From the NCBI RefSeq assembly GCF_027923385.1, contig NZ_BSEC01000001.1, positions 1,686,501 to 1,750,500 of the forward strand: a DNA stretch of 64,000 nt. Direction: 5' to 3'. The stretch comes from Methylocystis echinoides (lineage in GTDB: Bacteria; Pseudomonadota; Alphaproteobacteria; Rhizobiales; Beijerinckiaceae). Numbering within the stretch: position 1 is the first letter of the stretch; the number at the start of each line of letters is the position of its first letter. A model generated the notes under the pieces. It was not told where the DNA came from. It was given only the letters and a program-made list of their open reading frames with translations, and made no database searches. A program made the translations under genes and the position numbers. Shown piece by piece: positions 34,127-46,182 of this stretch.

Positions 34127-36310
34127 ATGCCCGACCTCCTCCTCGAAATTTTCTCCGAAGAAATTCCCGCGCGCATGCAGCGGCAGGCGGCTGACGATCT
34201 GCAAAGGCTCGTCACCAACGCCCTTGTCGACCGCGGCCTGACCTATGAGGGCGCCGCCGCCTATGCGACGCCGCGCCGGCTCGCGCTTCAGGTCGTCGGC
34301 CTGCCGGGCCGCCAGCCCGATGTGCGCGAAGAACGCAAGGGACCGCGCGTCGGCGCGCCCGAGGCGGCGATCCAGGGCTTTCTCAAAAGCGCCGGCCTCG
34401 CCTCGCTCGATCAGGCGAAGATCGAGAAGGACAAGAAGGGCGCCGAATTCTATCTCGCCGTCATCGAGCGTGCGGGCGCGGAGACCATCGACGTGCTCGC
34501 GGAGATCCTGCCGGGCATTGTGAAGAGCTTCCCCTGGCCGAAATCCATGCGCTGGGGCGCCGCCTCGGAGCGCAGCGACAGCCTTCGCTGGGTTCGTCCG
34601 CTGCACGCCATCGTCGCGACCTTCGGGCCGGAGACCGAGACGCCGGACATCGTGCCCTTCAATGTCGACGGCATTGCCGCCGGCGATGTCACGCGCGGCC
34701 ATCGTTTCCTGGCGCCGGGCGAATTTCGCGTGCGGCGCTTCGAGGATTACGCCATGTCGCTGGAGCGCGCGAAGGTCGTGCTCGATCCGGCGCGCCGGCG
34801 CAACATCATCCTGCACGACGCGAAAGACCTTGCTTTCGCGCAGGGGCTCGATCTCGTCGAGGATGCGGGACTTCTCGAAGAGGTCGGGGGCCTCGTCGAA
34901 TGGCCGGTCACGCTGATGGGCTCCTTCGACGAACGCTTCCTGTCCATTCCGCCGGAAGTCATTCGCGCCACGATCCGCGTGAATCAGAAGTGCTTCGTGC
35001 TGCGCAAGGGCGAGGCGCTGACCAACCGCTTCATTCTCGTCTCCAACATCGAGGCGAGCGACGGCGGCAGGACGGTGGTCGCCGGCAATGAGCGCGTCAT
35101 CGCCGCGCGCCTGTCGGACGCCAAATTCTTCTACGAAACGGATCTGAAGACGAAGCTCGAAGCGCGCCTGCCGAAGCTCGATCAGATCGTCTTCCACGAG
35201 AAGCTCGGCACGCAGGGCGCGCGTGTGAAGCGCATCGCCGCCTTCGCCCGCGAGCTGGCGCCGCGCGTCGGCGCCGATCCGGAGAAGGCCGCGCGCGCGG
35301 CGACGCTCTGCAAGGCCGATCTCGTCACGGAAATGGTTGGCGAATTCCCCGAGCTTCAGGGGCTGATGGGCAGCTATTATGCAAAGGCGCAGGGCGAGGA
35401 CGCCGCCGTCGCCAACGCCTGCTACGAGCATTACAAGCCGCAGGGGCAGGGCGACTATGTGCCCAAGGACCCGGTCTCCATCGCCGTGGCGCTGGCCGAC
35501 AAGCTCGACACGCTCGTCGGCTTCTGGGCGATCGACGAAAAGCCGACGGGCAGCAAGGACCCCTATGCGCTGCGCCGCGCCGCGCTGGGCGTGATCCGCA
35601 TCCTGCTGGAAAACGAGCTGCGCGCGCCTCTCGCGCGAATTGTCGACAGCCATTACAACGACTTCGCCTTCCACGCGAAGTCGCTGAAGAAGACCGATGG
35701 CGGCGGCATGGTCGGGGTGAGCGCTGTCGAGCTGCTCGAATTTTTCGTCGACCGTCTGAAGGTCTACTTGCGCGACAAGGGGATGCGGTACGATCTTATC
35801 GATGCGGCGCTCGGCGCCGAAGCCTTCGCGGACTCTGAGGAGAAGACCGTCGCGGGCGCTCCCCTACAGGACGACCTGCTCATGATCACGAAGAAAGTCG
35901 AAGCGCTCGATTCCTTCCTGGCGACCGACGACGGCAAGAATCTGCTGGCCGGCTTCAAGCGCGCCGTGAACATTCTGAAGGCCGAGGAAAAGAAGGACGG
36001 GGCCAACGCCTATTCCCACCGTCACGCGCCCAATCTGCGGATCGAGCCGCAGGAGCACAAGCTCGCCGCCGCGATTGCGCGGGCGCGGGAGGAGACGACG
36101 GAACGGCTGGCGAAAGAGGATTTCTCCGGCGCCATGCGCGCGCTGGCGAAGCTGCGCGAGCCGGTCGACGCCTTCTTCGATCACGTGACCGTCAATGCCG
36201 AAAACGTCGACCTGCGCCTCAATCGCCTGCGCCTGTTGGCGGAACTGCGCCGCGTGATGATGGGCGTCGCCGATTTCGGGAAGATCGCGGGGGAAGCCGG
36301 GACGGCGTGA
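34127..36310 (+). CDS. glyS: Glycine--tRNA ligase beta subunit
   Basis: A 727-residue beta subunit of the heterotetrameric bacterial GlyRS, which binds tRNA-Gly and helps the alpha subunit. The start [20 protein letters not shown] is diagnostic, followed by [25 protein letters not shown] and the HD-like region. The C-terminal anticodon-binding region ends with [20 protein letters not shown]. The start at 34127 matches the family; longer starts run into the repeat. The usual upstream partner glyQ is absent from this window. Confidence 0.96.
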   Translation: MPDLLLEIFSEEIPARMQRQAADDLQRLVTNALVDRGLTYEGAAAYATPRRLALQVVGLPGRQPDVREERKGPRVGAPEAAIQGFLKSAGLASLDQAKIEKDKKGAEFYLAVIERAGAETIDVLAEILPGIVKSFPWPKSMRWGAASERSDSLRWVRPLHAIVATFGPETETPDIVPFNVDGIAAGDVTRGHRFLAPGEFRVRRFEDYAMSLERAKVVLDPARRRNIILHDAKDLAFAQGLDLVEDAGLLEEVGGLVEWPVTLMGSFDERFLSIPPEVIRATIRVNQKCFVLRKGEALTNRFILVSNIEASDGGRTVVAGNERVIAARLSDAKFFYETDLKTKLEARLPKLDQIVFHEKLGTQGARVKRIAAFARELAPRVGADPEKAARAATLCKADLVTEMVGEFPELQGLMGSYYAKAQGEDAAVANACYEHYKPQGQGDYVPKDPVSIAVALADKLDTLVGFWAIDEKPTGSKDPYALRRAALGVIRILLENELRAPLARIVDSHYNDFAFHAKSLKKTDGGGMVGVSAVELLEFFVDRLKVYLRDKGMRYDLIDAALGAEAFADSEEKTVAGAPLQDDLLMITKKVEALDSFLATDDGKNLLAGFKRAVNILKAEEKKDGANAYSHRHAPNLRIEPQEHKLAAAIARAREETTERLAKEDFSGAMRALAKLREPVDAFFDHVTVNAENVDLRLNRLRLLAELRRVMMGVADFGKIAGEAGTA

Positions 36311-36318
36311 CCGCGTTT

Positions 36319-36357
36319 CCCTCTCCCCGTAAAACGGGGAGAGAGTCAGGGTGAGGG
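36319..36357. repeat. Type B repeat, half copy
   Basis: About 39 bp resembling one arm of the type B element: hairpin CCCTCTCCCCGTAAAACGGG followed by GAGAGAGTCAGGGTGAGGG. It lies directly after glyS and next to a full type A element; it may also act as the glyS terminator. Confidence 0.6.
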
Positions 36358-36368
36358 TAGCGGACAGG

Positions 36369-36483
36369 CCCCCTCCCTGACCCTCCCCCGCACGCGGGAG
36401 AGGGGACGCTCACGAGCAGCAATTCGGGTGAAGGCTCAAATCTGCTCCCTCTCCCGCGAAGCGGGGGAGGGTTGGGGAGGGGG
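36369..36483. repeat. Type A palindromic repeat element, copy 3
   Basis: A full 115-bp type A copy in the same orientation as that at 23492, from CCCCCTCCCTGACCCTCCCC to GTTGGGGAGGGGG, with right arm CTCCCGCGAAGCGGGGGAGG. It lies between the convergent glyS and LpoA-like genes. Confidence 0.85.
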
Positions 36484-36494
36484 CCTCCGGGGCC

Positions 36495-37709
36495 TTACGC
36501 CCCATTCCCCGTGAAGCTGCGCGGCGACGGCGAGATGATCTTCGCGGACCCTCCGCCAATCTCCAGCACCGACAGGCCGCGCTCATTGGTGCCGTCCGGC
36601 TTGAAGCGGAACACGCCGTCGGCGCCATTGAAGCCCGACGGATTGGTCAGGACGCTCTCCGAATAACGCTGCGAGCCCTGCGAGCGTGACAGCGCGATGG
36701 CCAGCGACACGGCGTCATAGGCGAGCGTCGCGATGCGGGCCGGCTCGGAGCCGAATTTCGCCTTGTAGCGCTGCGCGAAGGCGTTGAAGCCGGCGTTCTC
36801 CGGCGCGGTGAACCAGGCGCCCTGCAAGGCCGGCAGGTTCAGCGTGCGCGAGTCGTTCCACACGCCCGTTCCGATGATCTGCACCTTCTTCGAGTCGAGG
36901 CTCGCCGCCATCAGCTCTTTCGAGACGGACGCCATGGCGTCGGCCTGCTCGGGAATGAAGATCGCGTCGAACTGGTCGCGCGCGGCGGCGAGACGCTGGA
37001 TCGCCTCGCCCGGCGCGCCCGGCTTGTAGCGCTCGATCAGCGGCACGCGCAGCCCGGCGGTCGCCGCGCTCTGCTGGAACTGCGCCAGCGCCAGCGTGCC
37101 ATAGTCGTTCTCGGGCACCAGCGCCGCGACCGACTTCTTTCCGCGCTGCGCGGCGAAGGTCAGCCCACGGTCGACATGCCCTTCGACGAGGAAGGAGAGC
37201 AGATAGTTGCCGCGCCCGGCCGCCGAGGAGTCGGTCGAAAAGGCGATGACGGGCTTTCCGGCGGAATGGGCGACGCGCCCGACTTCCTTCACATCGCCCG
37301 CGAAGACCGGGCCGAGAATGATCTCGGCGCCTTCATTGATCGCGGCCTGCGCGGCGGCGGCGGCGCCGGCCGGGGTCGATTTGTCGTCCTTGACGAGAAT
37401 GGTCACGTCGCTCGAGCCGCTGTCGGCATAGGCGAGCTTCGCCGCATTGCGCAGCGAGGCGCCGACCGCGGAAGGCCCATTCGGGCCGGTGAGCGGCACG
37501 ACCAGGCCGATCTTCACCGCGCCCGTGCCGATGATCTCGCCCGCATCCGCCGCGGCCGTGGGACCGCCGGGGCCGGTGTCCACTTTCATCCCCGGAACAT
37601 TGGGGCCGCCGGGGCTGCAGGCCGCGAGCGCAAGCGCCGCCGCGCCAGCCAGAAAACCGGCGCGCATGCGCGAGAAAATGGCGCCAGGGCGTGCGGTGAA
37701 ATTGTTCAT
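36495..37709 (-). CDS. LpoA-like periplasmic lipoprotein (penicillin-binding protein activator)
   Basis: A 404-residue lipoprotein with lipobox LALAAC (Cys at about residue 31) after a hydrophobic signal. The mature part is a type I periplasmic-binding fold: VKIGLVVPLTGPNGPSAVGAS, ILVKDDKSTPAGAAAAAQAA, ILGPVFAGDVKEVG and AALVPENDYGTLAL. It matches the LpoA-type PBP-activator proteins encoded next to rsmI in proteobacteria, as here. A branched-chain amino acid binding protein is the alternative, but no ABC transporter genes are nearby. Confidence 0.82.
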   Translation of the reverse strand: MNNFTARPGAIFSRMRAGFLAGAAALALAACSPGGPNVPGMKVDTGPGGPTAAADAGEIIGTGAVKIGLVVPLTGPNGPSAVGASLRNAAKLAYADSGSSDVTILVKDDKSTPAGAAAAAQAAINEGAEIILGPVFAGDVKEVGRVAHSAGKPVIAFSTDSSAAGRGNYLLSFLVEGHVDRGLTFAAQRGKKSVAALVPENDYGTLALAQFQQSAATAGLRVPLIERYKPGAPGEAIQRLAAARDQFDAIFIPEQADAMASVSKELMAASLDSKKVQIIGTGVWNDSRTLNLPALQGAWFTAPENAGFNAFAQRYKAKFGSEPARIATLAYDAVSLAIALSRSQGSQRYSESVLTNPSGFNGADGVFRFKPDGTNERGLSVLEIGGGSAKIISPSPRSFTGNGA

Positions 37710-37906
37710 TTCGTATCAAATCCCCTGCGCCCGGCCCCCCGGGGCTCGCGCGCGCGTTAAGTTACGCATAGGGTCCGGTTCCAGACCCGAAAGTCAATAG
37801 ATCAGTCCCTGAAGGCAATTACGACGAAGCGGTTGAAAAGGTCTAGCTTGTTCTGTATTTAGAACGTTTGATTGATATAAAGAACAGATACGGAGAGATC
37901 GCGCCC

Positions 37907-38821
37907 ATGGCCAGTGACCAAGCCCCCCTCCCGGCGACGGGCTACACGGCTTTCGGCCTGCGCGCCGAAGCGGAGAAAATCGAGCCCGGGTTACATGTTG
38001 TGGCAACGCCAATCGGCAACCTGAAGGACATTTCCTTCCGCGCCCTGTCGACGCTCGCCGCCGCCGCCGCCGTGATCGCCGAGGATACGCGCGTCACCAA
38101 GACGCTACTGGCGCATTACGGCATATCCACACCTCTGATCGCCTATCACGAGCATAATGCGAAGGTGATTCGGCCCCATCTGCTCGCCCGGCTGGAGGCG
38201 GGGGAGCGGCTGGCGCTGGTTTCCGACGCCGGCACGCCGCTCGTCTCCGATCCGGGCTTCAAGCTGGTGCAGGAGGCGCTGGAGCGGGGCGTTCATGTCA
38301 CCTCGGTTCCCGGCCCCTCGGCGGTTCTGGCGGCGCTGGTGGTGGCCGGCCTGCCGACGGACCGCTTCTTCTTCGAGGGCTTCCTGCCGAACAAGAGCGG
38401 GCCGCGCCGGGCGCGGCTGGCGGAACTGGCGAATGTGCCGGGAACGCTGGTGTTTTTCGAGAGCCCCCGCCGTCTCGCCGAGACGCTTGCCGATTGCGCC
38501 GCCGTGCTCGGGCCGCGCGCCGCCGCGATCGCGCGCGAGCTGACGAAAATGTACGAGTCGGTCCGGCGCGGGCGGCTGGATGAATTGTCGGAAGCGCTGG
38601 CGCAGGAGGAGCCGCCGCGCGGGGAAATCGTGCTGCTGGTGGCGCCGCCGGAGGAGGGCGCGGCTGCGATGGCGGAGGCCGATCTCGACGCGCGAATTAC
38701 CGATGCGCTGGCGAATTATTCGGTCAAGGACGCAGCGAGCGTCGTATCAGCGGCGACAGGGCAGCCGAGGCGGCAGGTTTATGCGCGGGCGCTGCAGCTT
38801 GCGGCGGAGAAGGGAAGGTAG
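37907..38821 (+). CDS. rsmI: 16S rRNA (cytidine(1402)-2'-O)-methyltransferase RsmI
   Basis: A 304-residue SAM-dependent methyltransferase of the tetrapyrrole-methylase fold that methylates the ribose of C1402 in 16S rRNA. Motifs are LHVVATPIGNLKDISFRAL, VIAEDTRVTKTLL, LVSDAGTPLVSDPG and VPGPSAVLAALVVAGLP. The ATG at 37907 is preceded by acggagag. The divergent partner is the LpoA-like gene, with about 200 bases between starts. Confidence 0.95.
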   Translation: MASDQAPLPATGYTAFGLRAEAEKIEPGLHVVATPIGNLKDISFRALSTLAAAAAVIAEDTRVTKTLLAHYGISTPLIAYHEHNAKVIRPHLLARLEAGERLALVSDAGTPLVSDPGFKLVQEALERGVHVTSVPGPSAVLAALVVAGLPTDRFFFEGFLPNKSGPRRARLAELANVPGTLVFFESPRRLAETLADCAAVLGPRAAAIARELTKMYESVRRGRLDELSEALAQEEPPRGEIVLLVAPPEEGAAAMAEADLDARITDALANYSVKDAASVVSAATGQPRRQVYARALQLAAEKGR

Positions 38822-38836
38822 GTCGGGGTTGAAAGG

Positions 38837-38953
38837 CCCCCTCCCTGTCCCTCCCCCGCTTTCGCGGGAGAGGGGACGCTAACGATCAGCGTTCTTGATG
38901 AAGGCCACAATCTGCCCCCTCTCCCGCGCAGCGGGGGAGGGTTGGGGAGGGGG
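38837..38953. repeat. Type A palindromic repeat element, copy 4
   Basis: A full 117-bp type A copy in the orientation of the 23492 element, from CCCCCTCCCTGTCCCTCCCC through the spacer GATGAAGGCCACAATC to TTGGGGAGGGGG. It lies between the convergent rsmI and CDGSH genes. Confidence 0.85.
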
Positions 38954-38962
38954 CGCTCCCGC

Positions 38963-39202
38963 TCACAGCTCCTTGTGCGACCCATCGCATAGCGGCTCTT
39001 TCTTCGAGTGCTTGCAGCCGCAGAAGAACGCCTTGCCGGTGGCTTCCGCCCTATAGGCGACCGGGTTGATTCCGGTGCCCTGATGGGCGCCGTCGCAGAA
39101 GGGCTGGTTGGCGCTGCGACCGCAGGCGCACCAGTAATAGGTCTTCCCCTCTTCCACCTCGACGGGCATGGCTTTCTTCTGGAAGACGACGCGATCGGTC
39201 AT
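38963..39202 (-). CDS. CDGSH iron-sulfur domain protein (two domains)
   Basis: A 79-residue protein with two CDGSH-type sites, CACGRSANQPFCDGAH and CGCKHSKKEPLCDGSH. Each has the Cys-x-Cys...Cys...His pattern that binds a 2Fe-2S cluster in mitoNEET-like proteins. The protein is soluble with no signal peptide and probably serves in electron transfer or cluster handling. It follows trxB on the same strand, 10 bases away, so the two may be cotranscribed redox genes. Confidence 0.92.
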   Translation of the reverse strand: MTDRVVFQKKAMPVEVEEGKTYYWCACGRSANQPFCDGAHQGTGINPVAYRAEATGKAFFCGCKHSKKEPLCDGSHKEL

Positions 39203-39212
39203 TTCATTCTCC

Positions 39213-40178
39213 TCAAACAGGTTCGGTGGCCAGCGCAGGGGCGTCGAACAGGAATTTCTCTACTTCGAGCGCCGCCATGCAGCCGAGACCGGCGGCCGTC
39301 ACCGCCTGGCGATACACCTCGTCGGCGACGTCGCCGGCCGCATAGACGCCGGGAATGTTGGTGCGGGTCGTGCCCGGTTCGACGGCAATATAGCCGGTGG
39401 GCTTGACGGTAAGCTGATCCTTGAAGAGCTCCGACGCCGGCGCATGGCCGATGGCGATGAAGACGCCCTCGGCGTCGATGATCTGCGTTGCGCCGGTGAC
39501 GACGTTTTTTACCCGCGCGCCGGTGACCGCCAGCGGCCCCTCCGTGCCGAGCACCTCGTCGACGACATGGTCGAACAGCACCGAGACATTGGCCTGCCGG
39601 CGCAGGCGCTCCTGCAGCACGCGCTCCGAGCGCAGCGCGTCACGGCGATGCACCAGCGTGACATGCGACGCGAGGTTGGAAAGATAGAGGGCTTCCTCGA
39701 CCGCCGTATTGCCGCCGCCGACGACGATGACCTTCCTGCCGCGGAAGAAGAAGCCGTCGCAGGTCGCGCAGGCGGAGACGCCGAAGCCCTTGAACTTCTC
39801 CTCGCTCGGAATGCCGAGCCATTTCGCCTTGGCTCCCGTCGCAACGATCAGCGCGTCGCAGGTATAGATATTGCCGCTGTCGCCGATGAGCGTGAAGGGG
39901 CGCTTGTCGAGGCGGGCTTCGACGATGTGGTCGGAGACCATTTTCGCGCCGACATGCTCGGCCTGAAGCCGCATCTGCTCCATCAGCCATGGCCCCTGGA
40001 TGGGCTCGGCGAAGCCCGGATAGTTTTCGACGTCCGTGGTGATCATGAGCTGGCCGCCCTGATCGAATCCGGCGATGAGCACCGGCTCCAGCATGGCGCG
40101 GGCGGCGTAAATGGCGGCCGTATAGCCGGCCGGCCCGGAGCCGATGATGATGACGCGCGAATGCTGGGGGGCGGACAT
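39213..40178 (-). CDS. trxB: Thioredoxin reductase
   Basis: A 321-residue NADPH-dependent flavoprotein that reduces thioredoxin. Motifs are the FAD site IIIGSGPAGYTAAIYAARA, GGQLMITTDVENYPGF, the redox pair CATC in GVSACATCDGFF, the NADPH site VVGGGNTAVEEALYLS and the FAD site GVYAAGDVADEVYRQAVTAA. Length and order match bacterial TrxB. Confidence 0.96.
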   Translation of the reverse strand: MSAPQHSRVIIIGSGPAGYTAAIYAARAMLEPVLIAGFDQGGQLMITTDVENYPGFAEPIQGPWLMEQMRLQAEHVGAKMVSDHIVEARLDKRPFTLIGDSGNIYTCDALIVATGAKAKWLGIPSEEKFKGFGVSACATCDGFFFRGRKVIVVGGGNTAVEEALYLSNLASHVTLVHRRDALRSERVLQERLRRQANVSVLFDHVVDEVLGTEGPLAVTGARVKNVVTGATQIIDAEGVFIAIGHAPASELFKDQLTVKPTGYIAVEPGTTRTNIPGVYAAGDVADEVYRQAVTAAGLGCMAALEVEKFLFDAPALATEPV

Positions 40179-40223
40179 GGGAAACTCTCTCGAACGGCCT
40201 CGATGGAGCCCGCAATCTAGCGA

Positions 40224-41156
40224 TTATGCGCCCGGCCGCAACCGCCCGCGAAACGCGGCATAGGCGTCGCGGATGCGGCGGGCGACCATGGCTGTCGAAT
40301 TGATCGGCGCATAGGACCAGTCTTCGAACGGGCCGCGCCAGACGCGCGCGGCGCCGGCCTCTTCGAGCGCCGCGACATAGGCGCAAAGCTTCCGGCGCGG
40401 CGCCAGCGGTTCGATCACATGGACGGGAACGCCGGTCGCGACCGCCTCGCCGATCATGTTGACGCTGTCGCCGGTGACCAGAATGCGGTCGGCGTTGGCC
40501 AGCATGGCGAGATAGGGATTTTCGCCTTCCCCGTCCCAGAAGAAGCCGCCGGGCGCCGCCAGCGCCCGGGCGAGCGCGCGGGCGATCCGGGGCGGCGTGC
40601 GGCGCGACGCCGTGGCCATCACGCCATAACTGCCCGCGCGCAGCGAGGCGGCGATATGGTCGAGATCATGAACGACGCCTTTGGCGTCGCCGATGAGCAT
40701 GGCCGCGCGCGGGCAGGGCAGGGCGGCGATGCGCGGATCGGGTGCCGCGCGTGCCTGCGCCAGGCGCTCCGCGGAGATGCGGTTGGGCGGCGTCAGCGGC
40801 GTGACGACATTGGGGCCGGTGAAGCGATCGTGGCGCGGGGCGACGATCAGGTCGGCCGTGCGCAGGCCCGTCGCGGGGGCGTTGAGATAGACGGTGAACG
40901 TTCTCCCGCCCGAGTCGCGCTTCAGGCGACGCAGCGCGGGGATGGTTCGGCGGCCGGCGGCGATGCAGATGTCGGGATAAGGCGGCGCGAAGGCGGCGGC
41001 GTCGCGCGGGTCGGGCGGGCCGAAGGGGGCGAGCCAGTCATAGGGATGATGGGGGGTGACGCGGCGAAGGTCTGGGGTGAGGCCGAGCGCCTTGGCGAGG
41101 CCGAGCATCTGCGCCTCGTGGCCGGCCCGGCCGTCGGTCAGGATGCGGAGGATCAA
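40224..41156 (-). CDS. ELM1/GtrOC1 family protein (mitochondrial fission ELM1-like)
   Basis: A 310-residue protein of the ELM1 family, a glycosyltransferase-B-like fold also found in bacteria. Typical parts are ILTDGRAGHEAQMLGLAKAL at the start, CIAAGRRTIPALRRL, TVYLNAPATGLRTADLIVAP, and the C-terminal ILVTGDSVNMIGEAVATGVP followed by PVHVIEP. The role in bacteria is unproven and may be envelope glycan modification. The start is set at a TTG (41156) just before RILTDGR; its ribosome-binding site (ggagaggggg) is supplied by the adjoining repeat. Starts further upstream would translate the repeat itself. Confidence 0.8.
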   Translation of the reverse strand: MILRILTDGRAGHEAQMLGLAKALGLTPDLRRVTPHHPYDWLAPFGPPDPRDAAAFAPPYPDICIAAGRRTIPALRRLKRDSGGRTFTVYLNAPATGLRTADLIVAPRHDRFTGPNVVTPLTPPNRISAERLAQARAAPDPRIAALPCPRAAMLIGDAKGVVHDLDHIAASLRAGSYGVMATASRRTPPRIARALARALAAPGGFFWDGEGENPYLAMLANADRILVTGDSVNMIGEAVATGVPVHVIEPLAPRRKLCAYVAALEEAGAARVWRGPFEDWSYAPINSTAMVARRIRDAYAAFRGRLRPGA

Positions 41157-41157
41157 G

Positions 41158-41274
41158 CCCCCTCTCCCCGCAAGCGGGGAGAGGGCTGGGGTGAGGGGCA
41201 AGCCGCGCCACATTCTCTCGGTTGCCTGCCCCTCACCCTAACCCTCTCCCCGTTTCACGGGGAGAGGGGACAGG
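41158..41274. repeat. Type B repeat element, direct copy next to the ELM1-like gene
   Basis: About 117 bp: hairpin CTCTCCCCGCAAGCGGGGAG, then CTGGGGTGAGGGGC, a 28-bp spacer (aagccgcgccacattctctc onward), GCCCCTCACCCTAACCCTCT and a second hairpin around CCGTTTCACGG. It is nearly identical over its length to the element at 41643, differing by a few bases in the spacer. Confidence 0.88.
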
Positions 41275-41640
41275 CGACAGCGCCGCGAGGATTGTCTCAC
41301 ATACGCCGTCGAGGTTTTTGAAGATTTCGTCATTCGAAAACCGCAGAATTTGGTACCCCGCTTGAAGCAAAACCTCCTCGCGGCGGGCGTCGTAGGCGCG
41401 TTCCGCCTCGGTCGAATGCGTGGCCCCGTCGACCTCAATGACAAGCCCGGCTTCCCGGCACGTAAAATCCGCGAAATAGGGGCCGATGGGCTCCTGCCTG
41501 ACAAATTTGAAGCCCGCGAGGCGCCGTCCCCTGAGCTTTCCCCAAAGAACCGCTTCCGCCGGCGTCTGTTCCCTGCGCAGGTCGCGGCTGCGGGTGCGCT
41601 CAAACAGTCGGGCGCTGCGCATGCGGAATGTCTCCGACAT
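41233..41640 (-). CDS. DUF559 domain protein (Vsr-like endonuclease fold), bracketed by repeats
   Basis: A 135-residue DUF559 protein. Family hallmarks are TPAEAVLWGKLRGRRLAGFKF, PYFADFTCREAGLVIEVDGA and RFSNDEIFKNLDGVCETI. The Asp and the EVDG segment match the catalytic positions of the PD-(D/E)xK/Vsr-like fold, so nuclease activity is plausible but unproven. The ATG at 41640 takes its ribosome-binding site (gagggggaa) from the repeat on one side. The C-terminal SPVPSPRETGRGLG is encoded by the repeat on the other side. The gene is thus enclosed by two near-identical direct repeats. Confidence 0.85.
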   Translation of the reverse strand: MSETFRMRSARLFERTRSRDLRREQTPAEAVLWGKLRGRRLAGFKFVRQEPIGPYFADFTCREAGLVIEVDGATHSTEAERAYDARREEVLLQAGYQILRFSNDEIFKNLDGVCETILAALSPVPSPRETGRGLG

Positions 41641-41642
41641 TT

Positions 41643-41758
41643 CCCCCTCTCCCCGCAAGCGGGGAGAGGGCTGGGGTGAGGGGCAAGCCGCGCCACATTC
41701 TTCGGGTTGCCTGCCCCTCACCCTAACCCTCTCCCCGTTTCACGGGGAGAGGGGACAG
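41643..41758. repeat. Type B repeat element, second direct copy
   Basis: Nearly identical to the element at 41158: the same hairpin CTCTCCCCGCAAGCGGGGAG, the same spacer beginning aagccgcgccacattct, and the same right part ending CGGGGAGAGGGGACAG. It abuts the greA stop codon. Confidence 0.88.
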
Positions 41759-41759
41759 A

Positions 41760-42233
41760 TCACACAAACGCGACCTTCAAAATCTCATAGCTCTTTGCGC
41801 CGCCGGGGGTTTTCACCTCGACCGAGTCGCCGGCCTTCTTGCCGATCAGCGCGCGGGCGATGGGGCTTGTGAGCGACACGCGGCCCTTCTTCACGTCGGC
41901 TTCCGACTCGCCGACGATCTGATAGGCCTTCTCCTCCTCGGTGTCCTCGTCGACGACGGTCACCGTCGCGCCGAATTTCACCGTATTGCCGGAGAGCTTG
42001 GAGACGTCGATCACCTCGGCGCGCGACAGCTTGTCCTCGAGCTCGGCGATGCGGCCCTCGTTCAGCGACTGTGATTCCTTCGCCGCGTGATATTCGGCGT
42101 TCTCCGAGAGATCGCCATGGGCGCGCGCCTCGGCGATTTGCTGGATGATGCGCGGCCGCTCTTCCTGCTGCCGGCGGCGCAATTCCTCTCCGAGCGCCGC
42201 ATAGCCTGCGGCCGTCATGGGAACTTTCTCCAT
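41760..42233 (-). CDS. greA: Transcription elongation factor GreA
   Basis: A 157-residue cleavage factor that rescues backtracked RNA polymerase. The N-terminal coiled coil ([20 protein letters not shown], then [20 protein letters not shown] with the acidic tip residues) and the C-terminal FKBP-like domain ([20 protein letters not shown]) are both typical. The start [14 protein letters not shown] matches the family. Its stop abuts the repeat. It lies downstream of carB on the same strand. Confidence 0.97.
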   Translation of the reverse strand: MEKVPMTAAGYAALGEELRRRQQEERPRIIQQIAEARAHGDLSENAEYHAAKESQSLNEGRIAELEDKLSRAEVIDVSKLSGNTVKFGATVTVVDEDTEEEKAYQIVGESEADVKKGRVSLTSPIARALIGKKAGDSVEVKTPGGAKSYEILKVAFV

Positions 42234-42366
42234 CGCTCTCGCTCTTCGCCTCTCGATTGCCTGCCGGGGGAACGCGGCCCCCGAATCATTGAGCCACATT
42301 GCAGCAAAAGCGGCGCCGGCGGCCAATCCCGCCGCGGCGCGCGCCCGTCGCTCTGCCTGAGTCAGG

Positions 42367-45702
<3,336 letters not shown>

Positions 45703-46182
45703 GTCGCTTCTGTGGTTCGGCGCGGCTGGCGCGCGCTGGCTCCCGCCCCCTTGCCCGGCCGCCCGGGACATGGAAGCGGGAGGGAATGGCCCCGCTGGCC
45801 GCCGCTTCCGGGACCGGAATCAGCGAACCTGCTTCCGACGCGCGCCCCGGGGGGCGCGCATAAAAAAAGGCCGCGTCTTCCGGCCTTTAGGACCGGCACG
45901 CGTCCCGTGAAGCCCGTCGTGCGGGCGCGAGCGGGCGCGCCCGGCTCGAAAGTCATGGTTCTGTTAGACGATTATCGCCGCTGTGAGAAGGGGCTGCACG
46001 GGATCAGCCGTGGTGATCCTGTACGCGCTGGCCGGGATGAGCCCAAAATTTCAGCACGAAACCGGAGCGTGAGATTACGTACGTACGATTTTCCGTACTT
46101 ATGCCTGCGCTGGCCCGATGGCAAAGTTCAGCAATGGCGATTCGCTGTGGGCCAACACAGGGCGCGTCGAAGGAACGTTGGA
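45703..46182. other. carB upstream region, 480 bp without a supported gene
   Basis: The region holds two hairpins, a GCGCGCCCC/GGGGCGCGC stem at 45840-45859 and the terminator-like AAAGGCCG/CGGCCTTT at 45866-45888. To the right, 46060-46100 contains the alternating TACGTACGTACGAT motif and AT-richer sequence that could hold a promoter for the gene at 46183. Any carB transcript starting above 45890 must pass the terminator. Confidence 0.45.
45862..45888 (-). terminator. Intrinsic terminator upstream of carB (minus strand)
   Basis: On the minus strand, AAAGGCCG-loop-CGGCCTTT (7-nt loop) runs into a seven-base T-run (TTTTTTT, opposite 45862-45868), a classical intrinsic terminator. It lies downstream of no recognised minus-strand gene except LuxR, 600 bases away, and about 160 bases before carB. 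It could end a short leader RNA or attenuate carB. Confidence 0.65.

Noticed and set aside
34097..35674. 525-codon minus-strand frame opposite glyS
   Set aside because: It is a shadow of glyS with no recognisable domain and no ribosome-binding site.
23492..41758. Regularly recurring palindromes as a CRISPR array
   Set aside because: The copies are dispersed kilobases apart, differ in orientation and are not separated by unique spacers of constant size; no cas genes are present.
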